Origin: Filosporella fistucella
Taxonomy: Eukaryota > Ascomycota > Leotiomycetes > Helotiales
Assembly (NCBI GenBank): GCA_030077755.1
Contig: JAQJZZ010000011.1
Location: forward strand, 1,798,001-1,862,000
Direction: 5' to 3'
Length of the DNA: 64,000 nt
In this document: piece by piece, positions 23,423-33,868 of the stretch
Layout: every line of letters begins with the position of its first letter
How positions within the stretch are numbered: position 1 is the stretch's first letter
Program-made: the position numbers and the translations under genes
The notes under the pieces: generated by a model
The model's database searches: none
Told to the model about the DNA's origin: nothing
Seen by the model: the letters and a program-made list of their open reading frames with translations, nothing else

Positions 23423-25023
23423 ATGCTCAGCTCGATCTCATTGATCGCGTTGGCAGTGTTGCCAATTGCTTTGGCAGCACCAGCACCAACTCCAGTCGCC
23501 GCTCCCCATCCCATGATTACACCTCGCGCTTCACTGACCGATCGTACACCATCTCGAGTTCAAGAACGCGATATCCTCAGCTCAATTGAAGGGTTCGGCA
23601 GCTACCTAACCAGTGTATTGGGTACCTATCCTTCCTACATCGCCAGTGGAGTGCCAAATTTCTTCCAGGACTTTCCGACTGGATCAGCTGTGCAAAGCAG
23701 TTTAGGAATCAGCAGTAGTGATTTGGCCGCCACCCCTACTCAAGTTCTAAACATTCCGTAAGTATTAATCACTTGGTCAAGACGACAAAAACCTAACGCT
23801 TGGACAGTGGATATGCAAATTGGACCAACCAAGGATGGAATCTCCGCTTCCGTGGAAACGTATACAAACAGCCCAACATTTCCGAATCCAAACTCAACGA
23901 TCTGGCCAATATCTTCCTCATCGGAACGTCCATCGAAGCTCTGCCAGCTGCGCAGCAAACACAGGCTCGAAACTTGACGGCAGAAATCTTCGTCATTCAG
24001 CAAGGTGGCGAGAACGTGACATTCCACCTGGAACCGGCTGCAAGTCAAGGAACTGACGGCGGAAATGGCGGAAGCAATGCTGTGACGCCTGGTGGAGGAG
24101 CACAGAATATCACACTTGTGGGACAGACAACTGCTCAGGGTGATTTCGATCAATTCCTCCCTCTAGCCAATGTTTCTGGTCCAGGCGGATATCTCCAACC
24201 TGGAAACAACACGGTTCAGATTCAACGTATAAATGTATTCGCCAACGGGACAGACACAGGAAATGCGACTTCGTACCTTGTCCCTCCTGCAGGCCTGACA
24301 ATTATCTCAGATATCGATGATATCCTGCGGATAACAAAGATCTATCAACCCGAGGAGGGTCTTCTCAACTCTTTCGCAAGGGCCTTCACACCATGGATGA
24401 ATATGCCAGAAATTTATGCTAACTGGTCGAAATCTATTCCCGATTTCCATTTCCATTACCTGACCACGACACCTGAGCAAGTCACACGAAATTACATGGA
24501 TTTCATCTATAAGACATACCCAGGTGGCTCATTCGATACTCGTCCTCTCAACTTTTCTGACGTTTCTGCCACCCTCTCCATCCGCAAATATCTCCTCGAG
24601 AAGATTTTCCAGACGTACCCTCAACGCAAGTTCATTCTCGTTGCAGACACATCTAACTCGGACGTCATGAAGGATTACCCAGCTATGGCCACCGAGTTTC
24701 CCGGTCAGGTTCAATGTATCCTCCTCCGCAACACATCAGGTACTGATTCCGGGGACAAGTTCCCATATGACACCTCAGGATTCAAGGGCTTGAACCAAAG
24801 CCAGTACATGTTCTTCCTTGTCCCTGATGACTTGAAGGGATTGGACATTGTAAACGGACAATGCTACAACTCCACCATCAAGCAGAACGTCACTTTCAGC
24901 ACTCAAGGGTTGCCATTTGGGTTGAGCAAGAAGAGTACAGCTGGTAGACTGGGTTTGGAGTGGAATGCGGTCATTATTGCGGGATTGGTTATGCTCTTCG
25001 GAATGGGAAGTGGGATCTTATGA
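23423..25023 (+). CDS. Secreted App1-like (DUF2183) protein, probable GPI anchor
   Basis: Related to the catalytic domain of App1, a HAD-type phosphatidate phosphatase. Exons are 23423-23757 and 23808-25023 (516 residues); the join gives NIPGYANWTNQGW. The N-terminus MLSSISLIALAVLPIALA is a signal peptide. The App1 beta-rich region includes WNLRFRGNVYKQP, and a Gly/Asn-rich insert follows. The catalytic block is TIISDIDDILRIT, with Asp280 and Asp282 as nucleophile and acid. Further on are FHYLTTTPEQVTRNYMDFI, RKFILVADTSNSDVMKDYP and FLVPDDLKGL. The C-terminus is a hydrophobic segment (AVIIAGLVMLFGMGSGIL) after a small-residue stretch, typical of a GPI signal. Two differences from cytosolic App1: it is secreted, and the residue after DxDx, normally Thr or Val, is Ile. 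Its substrate outside the cell is unknown. Confidence 0.88.
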
Positions 25024-27813
25024 GAGGAATGATGCGTTTAAATCAGGCGTTTAGCTTAATCAGGGAGAGCGAGGCTTGTATATTGATGAAAATAGTCGAA
25101 ATTTACGCCAATTAAAATGATAAATTCTTCAATCCTCCTGAAATTGAGAGCCTGTGTGATAAACTACGAAAAAATTGACCACTTATATTATGTGGTTCGA
25201 GGTTCATTAAATTAAATATATCCCCAGACTTTTCTGGTCGGCAAGACCGATTGAGAAGCATGAATTGGTAACCATAACATCTTGGAGGAAATCAATACCG
25301 CGGGTAGATTATGGCCGCTGACATCAAGGCTAGCGGCTTTTGGTGAAAGAGAAATACTATGGTGTGAGTTGTGGGCCGTAAAACCAAAACTGAATATAGA
25401 AGAAGCTGGAATGGAACAAGTATGTCCTCTCTCTGACTGGAGAACACTGATAGATTCAGGGTGCACCTGACGAGATTATCACACCTATAAAAGTGTCAGC
25501 ACCAGAACTCTCAAAACAGAAGTATCGAGACTTATCTCCAACCCCTGGAGGGGCCATCTCAAAGAGACGGCCCGGGACTACCTCCCAAAAGGCCTGTCCT
25601 CAAATTCAATGCCCAAAAAGCCCCGATAGACCGCCAACAGAACCTATACCAGAGATTTCCACAATCCAACACAGCAACCTAGATGCTCCATTCCTCAACC
25701 AAAGAATTCAGCGCATCAAACATCGCTATCCAGAACAGACAAGTACTAGACTTTGACTCCAACACGAGATGGGTCCCGTTCACGGATGATGTATGAACTC
25801 CTCCTTCCTTGGAATGTGGAGCAGGAGCCCATCTGCAGCATAAAATAACAGGAGAATCTCACCACTTCTCCCATCTTTCGCAACTCGAGTATCCCGTATC
25901 GGAAATGCATAACCATATCCCGCCAAACAAGAAATGTACCGTCTTTCTAGAGTAGCTTTGTTCGAAATCTCCACAGATAACCGGACAGACACGGACCAGG
26001 CAAGGATGAGCGTATACCCCAGCACCACACGAAGTTTCTCTCTGTATGAACAGCATTACCCTCTGAGATTGGTTTTATGTTTCCTCTGCACTTCTCCAAT
26101 AGAAGACAGGGCGTAAGGCGGACAAAATACATCAATAAAAACCGCTGATCGTCTCGCCGATCCTGAAAATAGGGGCTAAGGAAGGGGTGTCCAGACACCT
26201 CAAAGATGAATGAACTATGTGTCGGCGTCTTCCATCATCCTAGGACGGAGCCTAAGAGAGAAAGTTAATGCGGCTGATTTTATCACCGGAGTGATACAAA
26301 ACCATTGGCGAGTGCCGTGGTAATGGTCTTGTGAGCTGACTGCACAAATTCATGTGAGTTCCGAATGAGGGAAAGGGTGGATACAATGTCCCCTAAGCAA
26401 CTGTAGAAGCTGCGAGAGCTTGAAGGAGATCCGGGTTGGCCTCGCTGATAAAGAATTGCATGATCCCATCCCAGGAGACAAAAGGAGGAAAAGAAGACCA
26501 GCTGGGTATACGGATCTTCAGGAGCATGATAATACGTCACTTCTTCGCAGCACGGAGAGGCTTTGAGGGACTGTCTCTTGTGAATTGTTTCTGTTGAAAG
26601 CTATTGATACTCGCTGCATTTACAAAGCAAATGGTACTGACGAGTGAGATCAAAGCCAATCACAACCGTGAGGTCATGGGAAACAGCGCAGGAGACAGTC
26701 GGTATGTAGACATCTCATAAGGATATTGTGCTCAGATCGTATATTCCAGAAGGCTCCCAGCCACATTGTCGTCCGGGTGTATAGAAATCGTGTTGATCGA
26801 TTCGAACCAGCTTAATGAGGAACCCAAAGGCGACTTCTCGAAGAAGAGCCTGTACCTCCTTCGCATCGTATATCCTCTCCACCGCATCTTTAAAGCATCG
26901 ACAAAACGTAAATAATAATCAAGTATAGCGCCCAGCCGAAAACCCTGACGAGCGTCCTCATATGAGGATCTTACCAGAATGGCTCATGGGAGAAATCTAT
27001 TTTGTTGCCTCTCGACATCTGGACCATCCCTCCAACCTTTCAATCCGCGGCTTCATTCAGACCGGTCAACATTTCTGCATCTCCGTCGTCACTCCACTGG
27101 GGATCTAATAATCCGGAAGAACAACATGACCGCAAAGCTAGAACCAACAATTACTTAGGGTTAAGTTCTGATTCCGAATCCCTCTAGAGAGTTCGAAATC
27201 AGAGAACTATCGGGAAGGCGAGATGCTTGGTTTGTAGGTGCTCCTAGGAGCGAGAGAAACTTTGTAGGCGTGTTGTAATGAGGCACCGGCAACATCCAAG
27301 AGAGTGCATATCTGTTTAGTGCTGGAACTGAGATTTTGAGCCGTGCCTAGTCGGGTAACAATCCAAGGCAGAGCTTGTGGAGATGCGAGACTGGAGAAAT
27401 ATATCGAGCATTGCGATTGATATTCGAGATGAGGTGGTTGGTATGGTTGAAGGATGGCATTCAACTAACGCGAGCTTGTCGCGTTAAATAGAACGTACTC
27501 ACCAGATCATGTGACACACATTCGTCTTTGCCGAACCCTTGCCCAGGTTACTAGTAGCTCCTGCATAAGGGTTGTGCTTTTAGATCGATCCCAAAAATTT
27601 CAGGTTCTTGAATGGCTCCAATCTGAAGTTCTAGAAGTTTATATTGGTACTCTCGACAGGTTCTCGTTCACTCCAAACCACAAAGGCCGGTGTGCGAAGT
27701 GGTTAATGTTTCAGACCGAGTAAGATCATGCAGGCTCTAGGGCAGGATATCATCAAGGATCTGTCTGAAACTTAAGATACATTTTGTTGGTTAATGAAGA
27801 TAAGAAACCACGT
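25024..27813. other. Gene-poor interval with no firm gene
   Basis: Nearly 2.8 kb. The most gene-like piece is 25282-25756. There, a GTATGT donor after GMEQ and a GATTCAG acceptor would join two open frames into a Pro-rich peptide ending EQTSTRL, but no in-frame ATG starts it and a stop lies just upstream. The minus-strand frames at 25212-25466, 26283-26540 and 27207-27464 match nothing I know. This could be a decayed gene or plain spacer. Confidence 0.4.
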
Positions 27814-30631
27814 ATGAAAATGGACGTTCACGAAAATGCTCAAAATATGCAGCCTCCGTTGGCTGACCAAATTCTGCAAAGCGGAAAGCGGGCATTTGAT
27901 CCAGAATTGCCAAAAGACGAACGAGCAGACCATATTGCGACGTTTGATGCTATAATAGACAGGTGAGAGAGCACGTGTATTCTTAGCAGCTGAATACTGA
28001 TATCGTCCAGCTCAGATACTTCGGCTCTAATGCGAGTCCTCAACCTTCTCATACAACCTGGACGAGTGCAGCCATGGTTGCGAAAACCAATAATTGCGGC
28101 CCTTGCAAGGCTTCCGCTTCGACCAAGTGGAGTGGAACATACTATCGAGTTCATTCTCGCAGTTCACCCCAGTACTTCTAGTGAAGCTTCTGCTACCCCG
28201 GGACGTGGGGCGAATATATCCATTGAAGCTTTGAATGCAGCAGCTCGACTTCTGTCTTCCCCTCCAGAGGGAATATCACCAGAAGCATGGTTTAGTGGCA
28301 TTGCCCCGCAGCTTCTCTCACTCCTGGAAGGTGAGGGGCAGCCAGAAATGGACAGAGCCGCTGCTTTTGTCATAGGATTTGGCATTTTGGGTCGCAGACA
28401 ATACGGCACACCTGGTAGGCTGGCACTCGTGTAATGGAATTATGTTACTAACTGCAGAAGGTATGCCAGGCTGGGTCGCATTGGTGACGCCTATATTAGA
28501 ATCCATTGATCCTAGTGCCAGTCCAAAACAACGGGACATACCTATGGTCGATGGCATACAAGATTTGAGTACTGCAAATATCCTTGTGTCTTCCACAGAT
28601 CTTGCCAAAGGTATCAAGAGACTGTCTGCTTTGGTGACCACCCATCCACATCCAGTCCTTACCAAAAGGCTTCTGAGTCCAATTCTTCTTCCGCTATGGT
28701 GTCTCTCTTACTTTCCTGGGGGTAACGCGCAGACAGAGACTGATTATCGTTTGCCGGCGAGAAAACTCCTCAAAAGCTTGCTCCAGATTTCCTCCCCGAC
28801 CAAAATTAGGACTGCCGAGGCTCATCGAACCAGTAGCTTGTTCACCATAGTGCAAAACATCATGTTCAAAGGTCGTTCGAGAGAAGGGAAGCCAGGTTGG
28901 ACTTACAGGGACGACAGAAAAGGCGGTATCCATATCATACACTCCGGTGGTCATGGCGCTGCCAACAACGTGCAGCACTTGGAAGCCATTGATGCCGCAG
29001 TGGAATCATTCATCTCGTTGCTCAAAAACACACCAGACTTACAGGCCGAGGTATCAAGCTTATTTATGGATCTTTGCAGTAAGTGGCTTGCACGGAACAC
29101 AAAGGAAGCAAAACCTTCGATCGTTTTTCGCGAGACAAAAGATGAACTCGCTGATGTAGAGGAACGCCTCACTGAAGCCAAAATTATGCAAGGCATGATG
29201 ACTTCTTTCCCCGAAAAATTGGTAGATGACTCTCGTAAAGTGCTCGAGCTTGTTAGCCAGGTCTTATCAAACTTTCTGGCATCGAGTCGAGGCAGAAACG
29301 ATGAGGATGCTGTTGCTGTCGCTCTCAGTCTTCTCAACATTGTTCTGACCGCTCCGAATTTTCGAGCCAACAGCAAAACAGATTCCGTCTTAGAATCCAT
29401 CACAGTCTCTTTGCAGTCTGTTGATCGTGATGCGCAGTTAGATGTGTCGCAGACTGCCCAGAATCTACTCATGCTGCTTAAAATCCGGCATAATTTCGAT
29501 GAGCCCGAGACAATCGGAATGAGCACTCCTACAGATCGGCAGGTGGAAGATCGCAAGACATATGGACTTGCTATGTCGTATCTCACCACTGTTGATTCTC
29601 CACCTCCTGTCAGAGTGCAAGGTCTCGAGCTCATTGCTGGTCTGGTTCGGGAGCACAGCCCTGTGTTAAACATTCCTGCGCTGATTGTACTCTATTCTTC
29701 CCTCCTTCAAGATGCGGATGAATATATTTACTTGCGAGCAATTCAAGCATTCAAACAATTATCGCAGAAACACCCTAAATCTGTCATGAAAGATCTTATC
29801 GATCGTTACGTGGACTCAGATGAAGAATTTGAGCTAGACCAGCGTTTGAGGTATGGGGAAGCATTGTTGCAAGTGATACAGAACAGCTACCGAGCTTTCG
29901 ATGGTGATACATCTCAGTCAGTCTGCGAGGGTTTAATTTTCATTGCAGGGCGACGTGGCTACAGGCCGAAGACCGAAAAGGTTCAAGATAAAAGAAACAG
30001 GTTGAGGGAGAAAAAAAATCAAGAAGCAGAAGAAGCCTGGGATGGGGACGTTCCCCAGCTCGATGAATATCTGGAAACCGAATCCCCAGAACAACTTGCG
30101 ATCCTGTCACAGATAATCTCTGGGTGGGAAAGCAAGCGAGGGACAGAAGATATTCGAATCAGGGCATCTGCCTTGTCCATTCTTGGCTCTGGAGTTGAGG
30201 CAAATTTGGAGGGAATTGGCACAGAGATCCTTTCAGCAGCTGTTGATCTGAGCATTCATATCCTTACTCTTGAGCCAGAGATTGAAAAGGCTATTCTACG
30301 GCGTTCAGGTATCCTGTTTGTAATGAGTTTCACAACAGCACTTGACACAGCTCGAGCATCGGGAAAGAAGCCCGGATTTGGTTTTGTTGGCCAAAGTCTA
30401 CAAGATATTCAAAGGATTTTAGAGTATGTCGCCGAGACAGATAATGACAATTTGGTTCGACAACATGCCAAAGACGTGGTGGAGAACTTGCATGCATGGC
30501 AACTTAACTCATTGCTCCCTGTTCAAAGAGACAATACAGAGCTACAGGAACTTGCAGGGCTTTCAATTGTTCCAGGCGGTGTCCAGGACTCTTCTGGACG
30601 CGTCAGACCCAGAATCGAGGAAATTGAATAG
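27814..30631 (+). CDS. rtp1: Rtp1/TANGO6-like RNA polymerase II assembly factor
   Basis: HEAT-repeat protein of the Rtp1 family, needed for assembly and nuclear import of RNA polymerase subunits; the vertebrate relative is TANGO6. Exons are 27814-27962, 28011-28414 and 28458-30631 (908 residues). The reading frame is open upstream, but the first ATG is MKMDVHENAQNM. The protein is largely helical. The first Rtp1 C-terminal domain is near residues 560-680 (YLTTVDSPPPVRVQGLELIA, LLQDADEYIYLRAIQAFKQL). The second is near 800-840 (IEKAILRRSGILFVMSFTTA, LDTARASGKKPGF). The second intron is only 43 bases and ends in CAGAAG, a tandem acceptor; using the second AG removes one Glu (GTPEGMP or GTPGMP). 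There is no signal peptide or membrane segment, as expected for a cytosolic factor. Confidence 0.88.
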
Positions 30632-30990
30632 GTTGCTTAAGGAAGTATAAGGAATAGTTTGGTCGAAACTCTCACCAACACCGCTGTGGATATTAGGTTA
30701 TGATAGAGTTATATAATGGACCAATTTGTAGTTGCCATTCACCAATAATGATCTAAGAATAAAGAGAAGGGCACTTCTGTGCGAGTGGATAAAGTTAATA
30801 GGTACATGAGCGAGAAGCGGGCTCGGATCTCAAGAACAAAAAACAACCTCCAGTAGTTCCTTCCCCGGTCCAGAATCACCAATATTCCGTTACCAACCTC
30901 AATTTACCGTTTAAATCTCAATTTATATATCCCTTCCAACTATTGTGACTAATACCTCATCCTGTAAATGGCAGACGAGGAAAAACAAAC
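30632..30990. other. Intergenic spacer
   Basis: 359 bases between Rtp1 and a small open frame on the same strand. AT-rich, with no recognised element. Confidence 0.4.
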
Positions 30991-31452
30991 ATGCCGCCGC
31001 TACGCTGTCCGTTTCACCCCTCCCCCTCTTCATCCGCCTCCCTATGGAGAGAACCATCATCTCTTGCTCTGTTTGACCACTCCACTTCTTTTCACGCCTG
31101 GGAGACGTCTCCCTCATTCCCTCCGTCCACATTGCCCGCCTCTTTTAACCTGCGCGACCAATTTAGTAATACTTTCTTCCACATCCCTGCCCGCTCCTTC
31201 AGTGCTCCTCTTCCATCCCCTACCTCACAAACTACCAATACTCGCCTTAGTCTACGAAAAAGTCTATCGTATATGGTAGGAGTGCTTGGAGGTAGGAAAG
31301 GGCTTACCAGAGAGAAAGAGGTGTCAGTTGGGAGAGCCATTAGTAGTAGCTCGTTACATATGCCGTTGCACATATCAAGAGACGAATCGGAAATTGAGTA
31401 TCTGAGGCGTATGGAGAGTGAGATTTTGGAGGGAATTTGGGCAGAGGGTTGA
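30991..31452 (+). CDS. Small hypothetical protein
   Basis: Single-exon frame of 153 residues with an ATG. The first half is Ser/Pro-rich (MPPLRCPFHPSPSSSASLWR). The C-terminal part looks more structured, with SLRKSLSYMVGVLGGRKGL and a charged helix DESEIEYLRRMESEILEGI. I do not recognise a family. An overlapping frame from an ATG at 30968 is less credible because it lacks such a block. It ends about 420 bases from the convergent arrestin gene. It might be a real fungus-specific gene or chance. Confidence 0.42.
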   Translation: MPPLRCPFHPSPSSSASLWREPSSLALFDHSTSFHAWETSPSFPPSTLPASFNLRDQFSNTFFHIPARSFSAPLPSPTSQTTNTRLSLRKSLSYMVGVLGGRKGLTREKEVSVGRAISSSSLHMPLHISRDESEIEYLRRMESEILEGIWAEG

Positions 31453-31869
31453 TCAAAAAGAAATGTGCGCCGCGTTCGATTGTGAAATGAAATATGGGTG
31501 ATAGTACGAAGCAGTGTACAGATCATATGTAAATGGCATGTATCCTCATTGAATCAACAAGCTGTTGCAATTGAATGTTTACTCGTTCATGCTCCCTAGA
31601 AGCAAGTCACAGCTATTTGACAGAAATTTAGAATGAAATAGCAGGGGTAAAATGTTATTGTAGACAATAATGCTTTGTGTAAGCTCCCTTATCAATATTC
31701 AAGAGCGGGGATAACAGATAGATCCCAGGTATAAGCTTCCTATTCCCCCAAAAGAAAACGCGCCGCCGTCCAAACACCAAAATAATGCTTCCTTCCTCTA
31801 TAGTTACCCAAACCTTGCACCGAAAATGCCCAGCTCGTTTCAAACGCCCAGAATGAAGGTTGAAAAAAT
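31453..31869. terminator. Convergent intergenic region
   Basis: 417 AT-rich bases between the 3' ends of the small hypothetical gene and the arrestin gene; it should hold both polyadenylation regions. No other signal is recognised. Confidence 0.4.
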
Positions 31870-33868
31870 TCAATGCGCTCTTCCTCTGCTTTGCAACATA
31901 TGTAACCTCCTTCGCTCGTCACCCTCGCCTAAGTGGACGGGCGCTGGTGGATGAATAGGGGTAAATCCCATACTCGACAAGGGATTCGTTCTTTCTGTCA
32001 ATGGGGTTCCGTTGGACGATGAATAAGATGGGCTGCTGAAAGACCGTTCTGGACTGGGCGGTGCCGATATCGCAGCTTCGTAGTTGGGCAATGCGTCAGA
32101 GTAACTCATACCTCGGATCGGCCCCTTAGTAGCAGTTTTGTAAGACGGGACTTTGGTCAGATCTCCGAGTTCGCTATAATCGACATGCTCTGGAGTATGT
32201 TGCCCACTTGTCATCGTCGAGTTATGGTTTTCTTCCTCGCTGGTTCGCCTGCTGAGAGGATTACTGTTCGGGGCGGAATTGCTGTGATGTGAGTCGAAGG
32301 AGTGCTCTTCTTCGGGGTGAGATTGAGCTAGAGGCGTGTTTGCACCAGACGAAGCTCCACGATGCGGTCTCCTGTAACTATTGCTGCGGCCGTGCATATT
32401 CAAACTTTGAAGTCGAGACGACAATGCTGCAGGTGGAACTGCTCCGTCGGGGTGAAGACCATTATTGAGTGCAGCTAGGTTTTCGTGTGAGCCAGCCCGA
32501 GATTGGCTGTAGAACGGAGTATTCATTCCTGACTGCGGTGCTGGAGTCATCATTCCAGATTGATCCACATCCGCATACAATTGATCTAGCACATGCTCTC
32601 CGTACAGTGGTGGCGCATGCTGGATGATGTCTGTTGAATTCGTGCTCAGAGGAGTCTGGTCGACAAGTTGGCCGTTGGATTGGATCGGCATATTGGGCGA
32701 AATGAAAATTGTTACTGGCAATGTTGCACGAAGCTTAAGAAGTTAGTTTTTGTGATACGATGGATTCTGTATCTTTTAAGCTCACCTCTGAGATATGCCC
32801 GTCCGGGTTGTGTAACGCAATGTTGAATTTAACCTTGTGTCGAATCTTGATACCATGCACATCCACGTCCTGTAAACATCTGTGCAGATTCTTGGGCAGC
32901 GGCATCTTTTCTGTCAAGGTATAGCCATCCTGACCATTTTCGTTCAGGATGTCTTGATAATGTTCCTCATCATTCAATTCGTAGGTCCAGGTGTCAATAT
33001 CTCTCTGGTGTTTCCAAAATCTCTCCATATGTGTAGAAGCTCCAGGAATAGTGAATTCCTGCGCTTCTATCAATTGACACTTTATTTGGCCAATTCGCAG
33101 TCCTTTTAGCAACGAGGTGAAGCGCATTTCAACATCGATCGCTGTCCCAAAAATGATCGCCTTTTGTGGAATCATTAACTGGTACTCGATTTTATTGGGC
33201 CAAACGTTTTCAACTGTCATAGCGTGTGCCAATTCCAAAGCAGACGGGTCCAAAGTGCGTACAATACGTACTGGCTTATAGCAGTGGAGATCGTATGCCA
33301 ATTTTCCTCTCGCAACAGTTGCCTTCAGTTTATACATGATGTGGCTGTCCGTCAAGCCCTCTACACTTTCTGACATTTCCCCAGGTATAACTAATTCGAA
33401 AGGCCACTCGTAGTTTCCGGACGGTAAAAGTGTACCCCTGGAGGAGGAGCCTGGTGCACCTCCTCCAACAAAAGGCGGCCATCGGTGGTTGAATATCTCT
33501 GTAGTTTTGTCGACTCGATTGTTGGAAATGCCTGTCGGAGTAACCCGTTGATCGTTCCAGCTATAATTGTGCATTAGATACATGGAGAAATTTTTGGAAT
33601 TGGCACACTTACCCAACCTTTAATTGTCCAGTCATGCGCAAATGCACATCTTCTACCTTGAGGGCTGAAGGCAGACAGAGCACGACGGCTCCTTTCAGTA
33701 CCTGACTTGAGGCTTCGCTCTCACCACCCCGCAACACAATAACTTCATTTTCGAGACTGTTGCAGATCAGTCAAATTCTCACCGTAGACTCTGGAGAACA
33801 AACCGTATTTCGAAAAGAGTTGCACTGCCTCTTCCTGTCAGACTTGCAAATGCATTGAAGCTGGGCAT
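31870..33868 (-). CDS. Alpha-arrestin (ART family, HECT-ubiquitin-ligase adaptor)
   Basis: Arrestin-fold adaptor that recruits a Rsp5/HulA-type ubiquitin ligase to plasma-membrane transporters for endocytosis; related to Rod1, Rog3 and CreD. Exons are 33868-33804, 33756-33613, 33560-32786 and 32733-31870 (615 residues). The spliced N-terminus reads TLFEIRLENEVIVLRGGESE, then LKGAVVLCLPSALKVEDVHL and RMTGQLKVGW, a typical arrestin N domain. The C domain includes NKIEYQLMIPQKAIIFGTAI and the strand ending SELRATLPVTIFISPNMP. PY-type motifs follow: APPLYGEHVLD, KVPSYKTA and ALPNYEAA. The tail is Ser/Pro-rich, with many possible phosphosites. In intron 1 the donor is GTTTGT; a nearer GTGAGA would leave a 26-base intron, which is too short. 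Confidence 0.9.

Noticed and set aside
26780..26830. Minus-strand GGTTCGAATC resembling a tRNA T-arm
   Set aside because: No matching D-arm, anticodon stem or acceptor stem around it.
28951..29673. Minus-strand frame of 240 residues
   Set aside because: It is antisense to the well-supported Rtp1 gene; Ser/Arg-rich composition is typical of a shadow frame.
33757..33782. 26-base intron in the arrestin gene (GTGAGA donor)
   Set aside because: Too short to splice; a GTTTGT donor 21 bases upstream gives a 47-base intron and the expected FEIRLENEV sequence.
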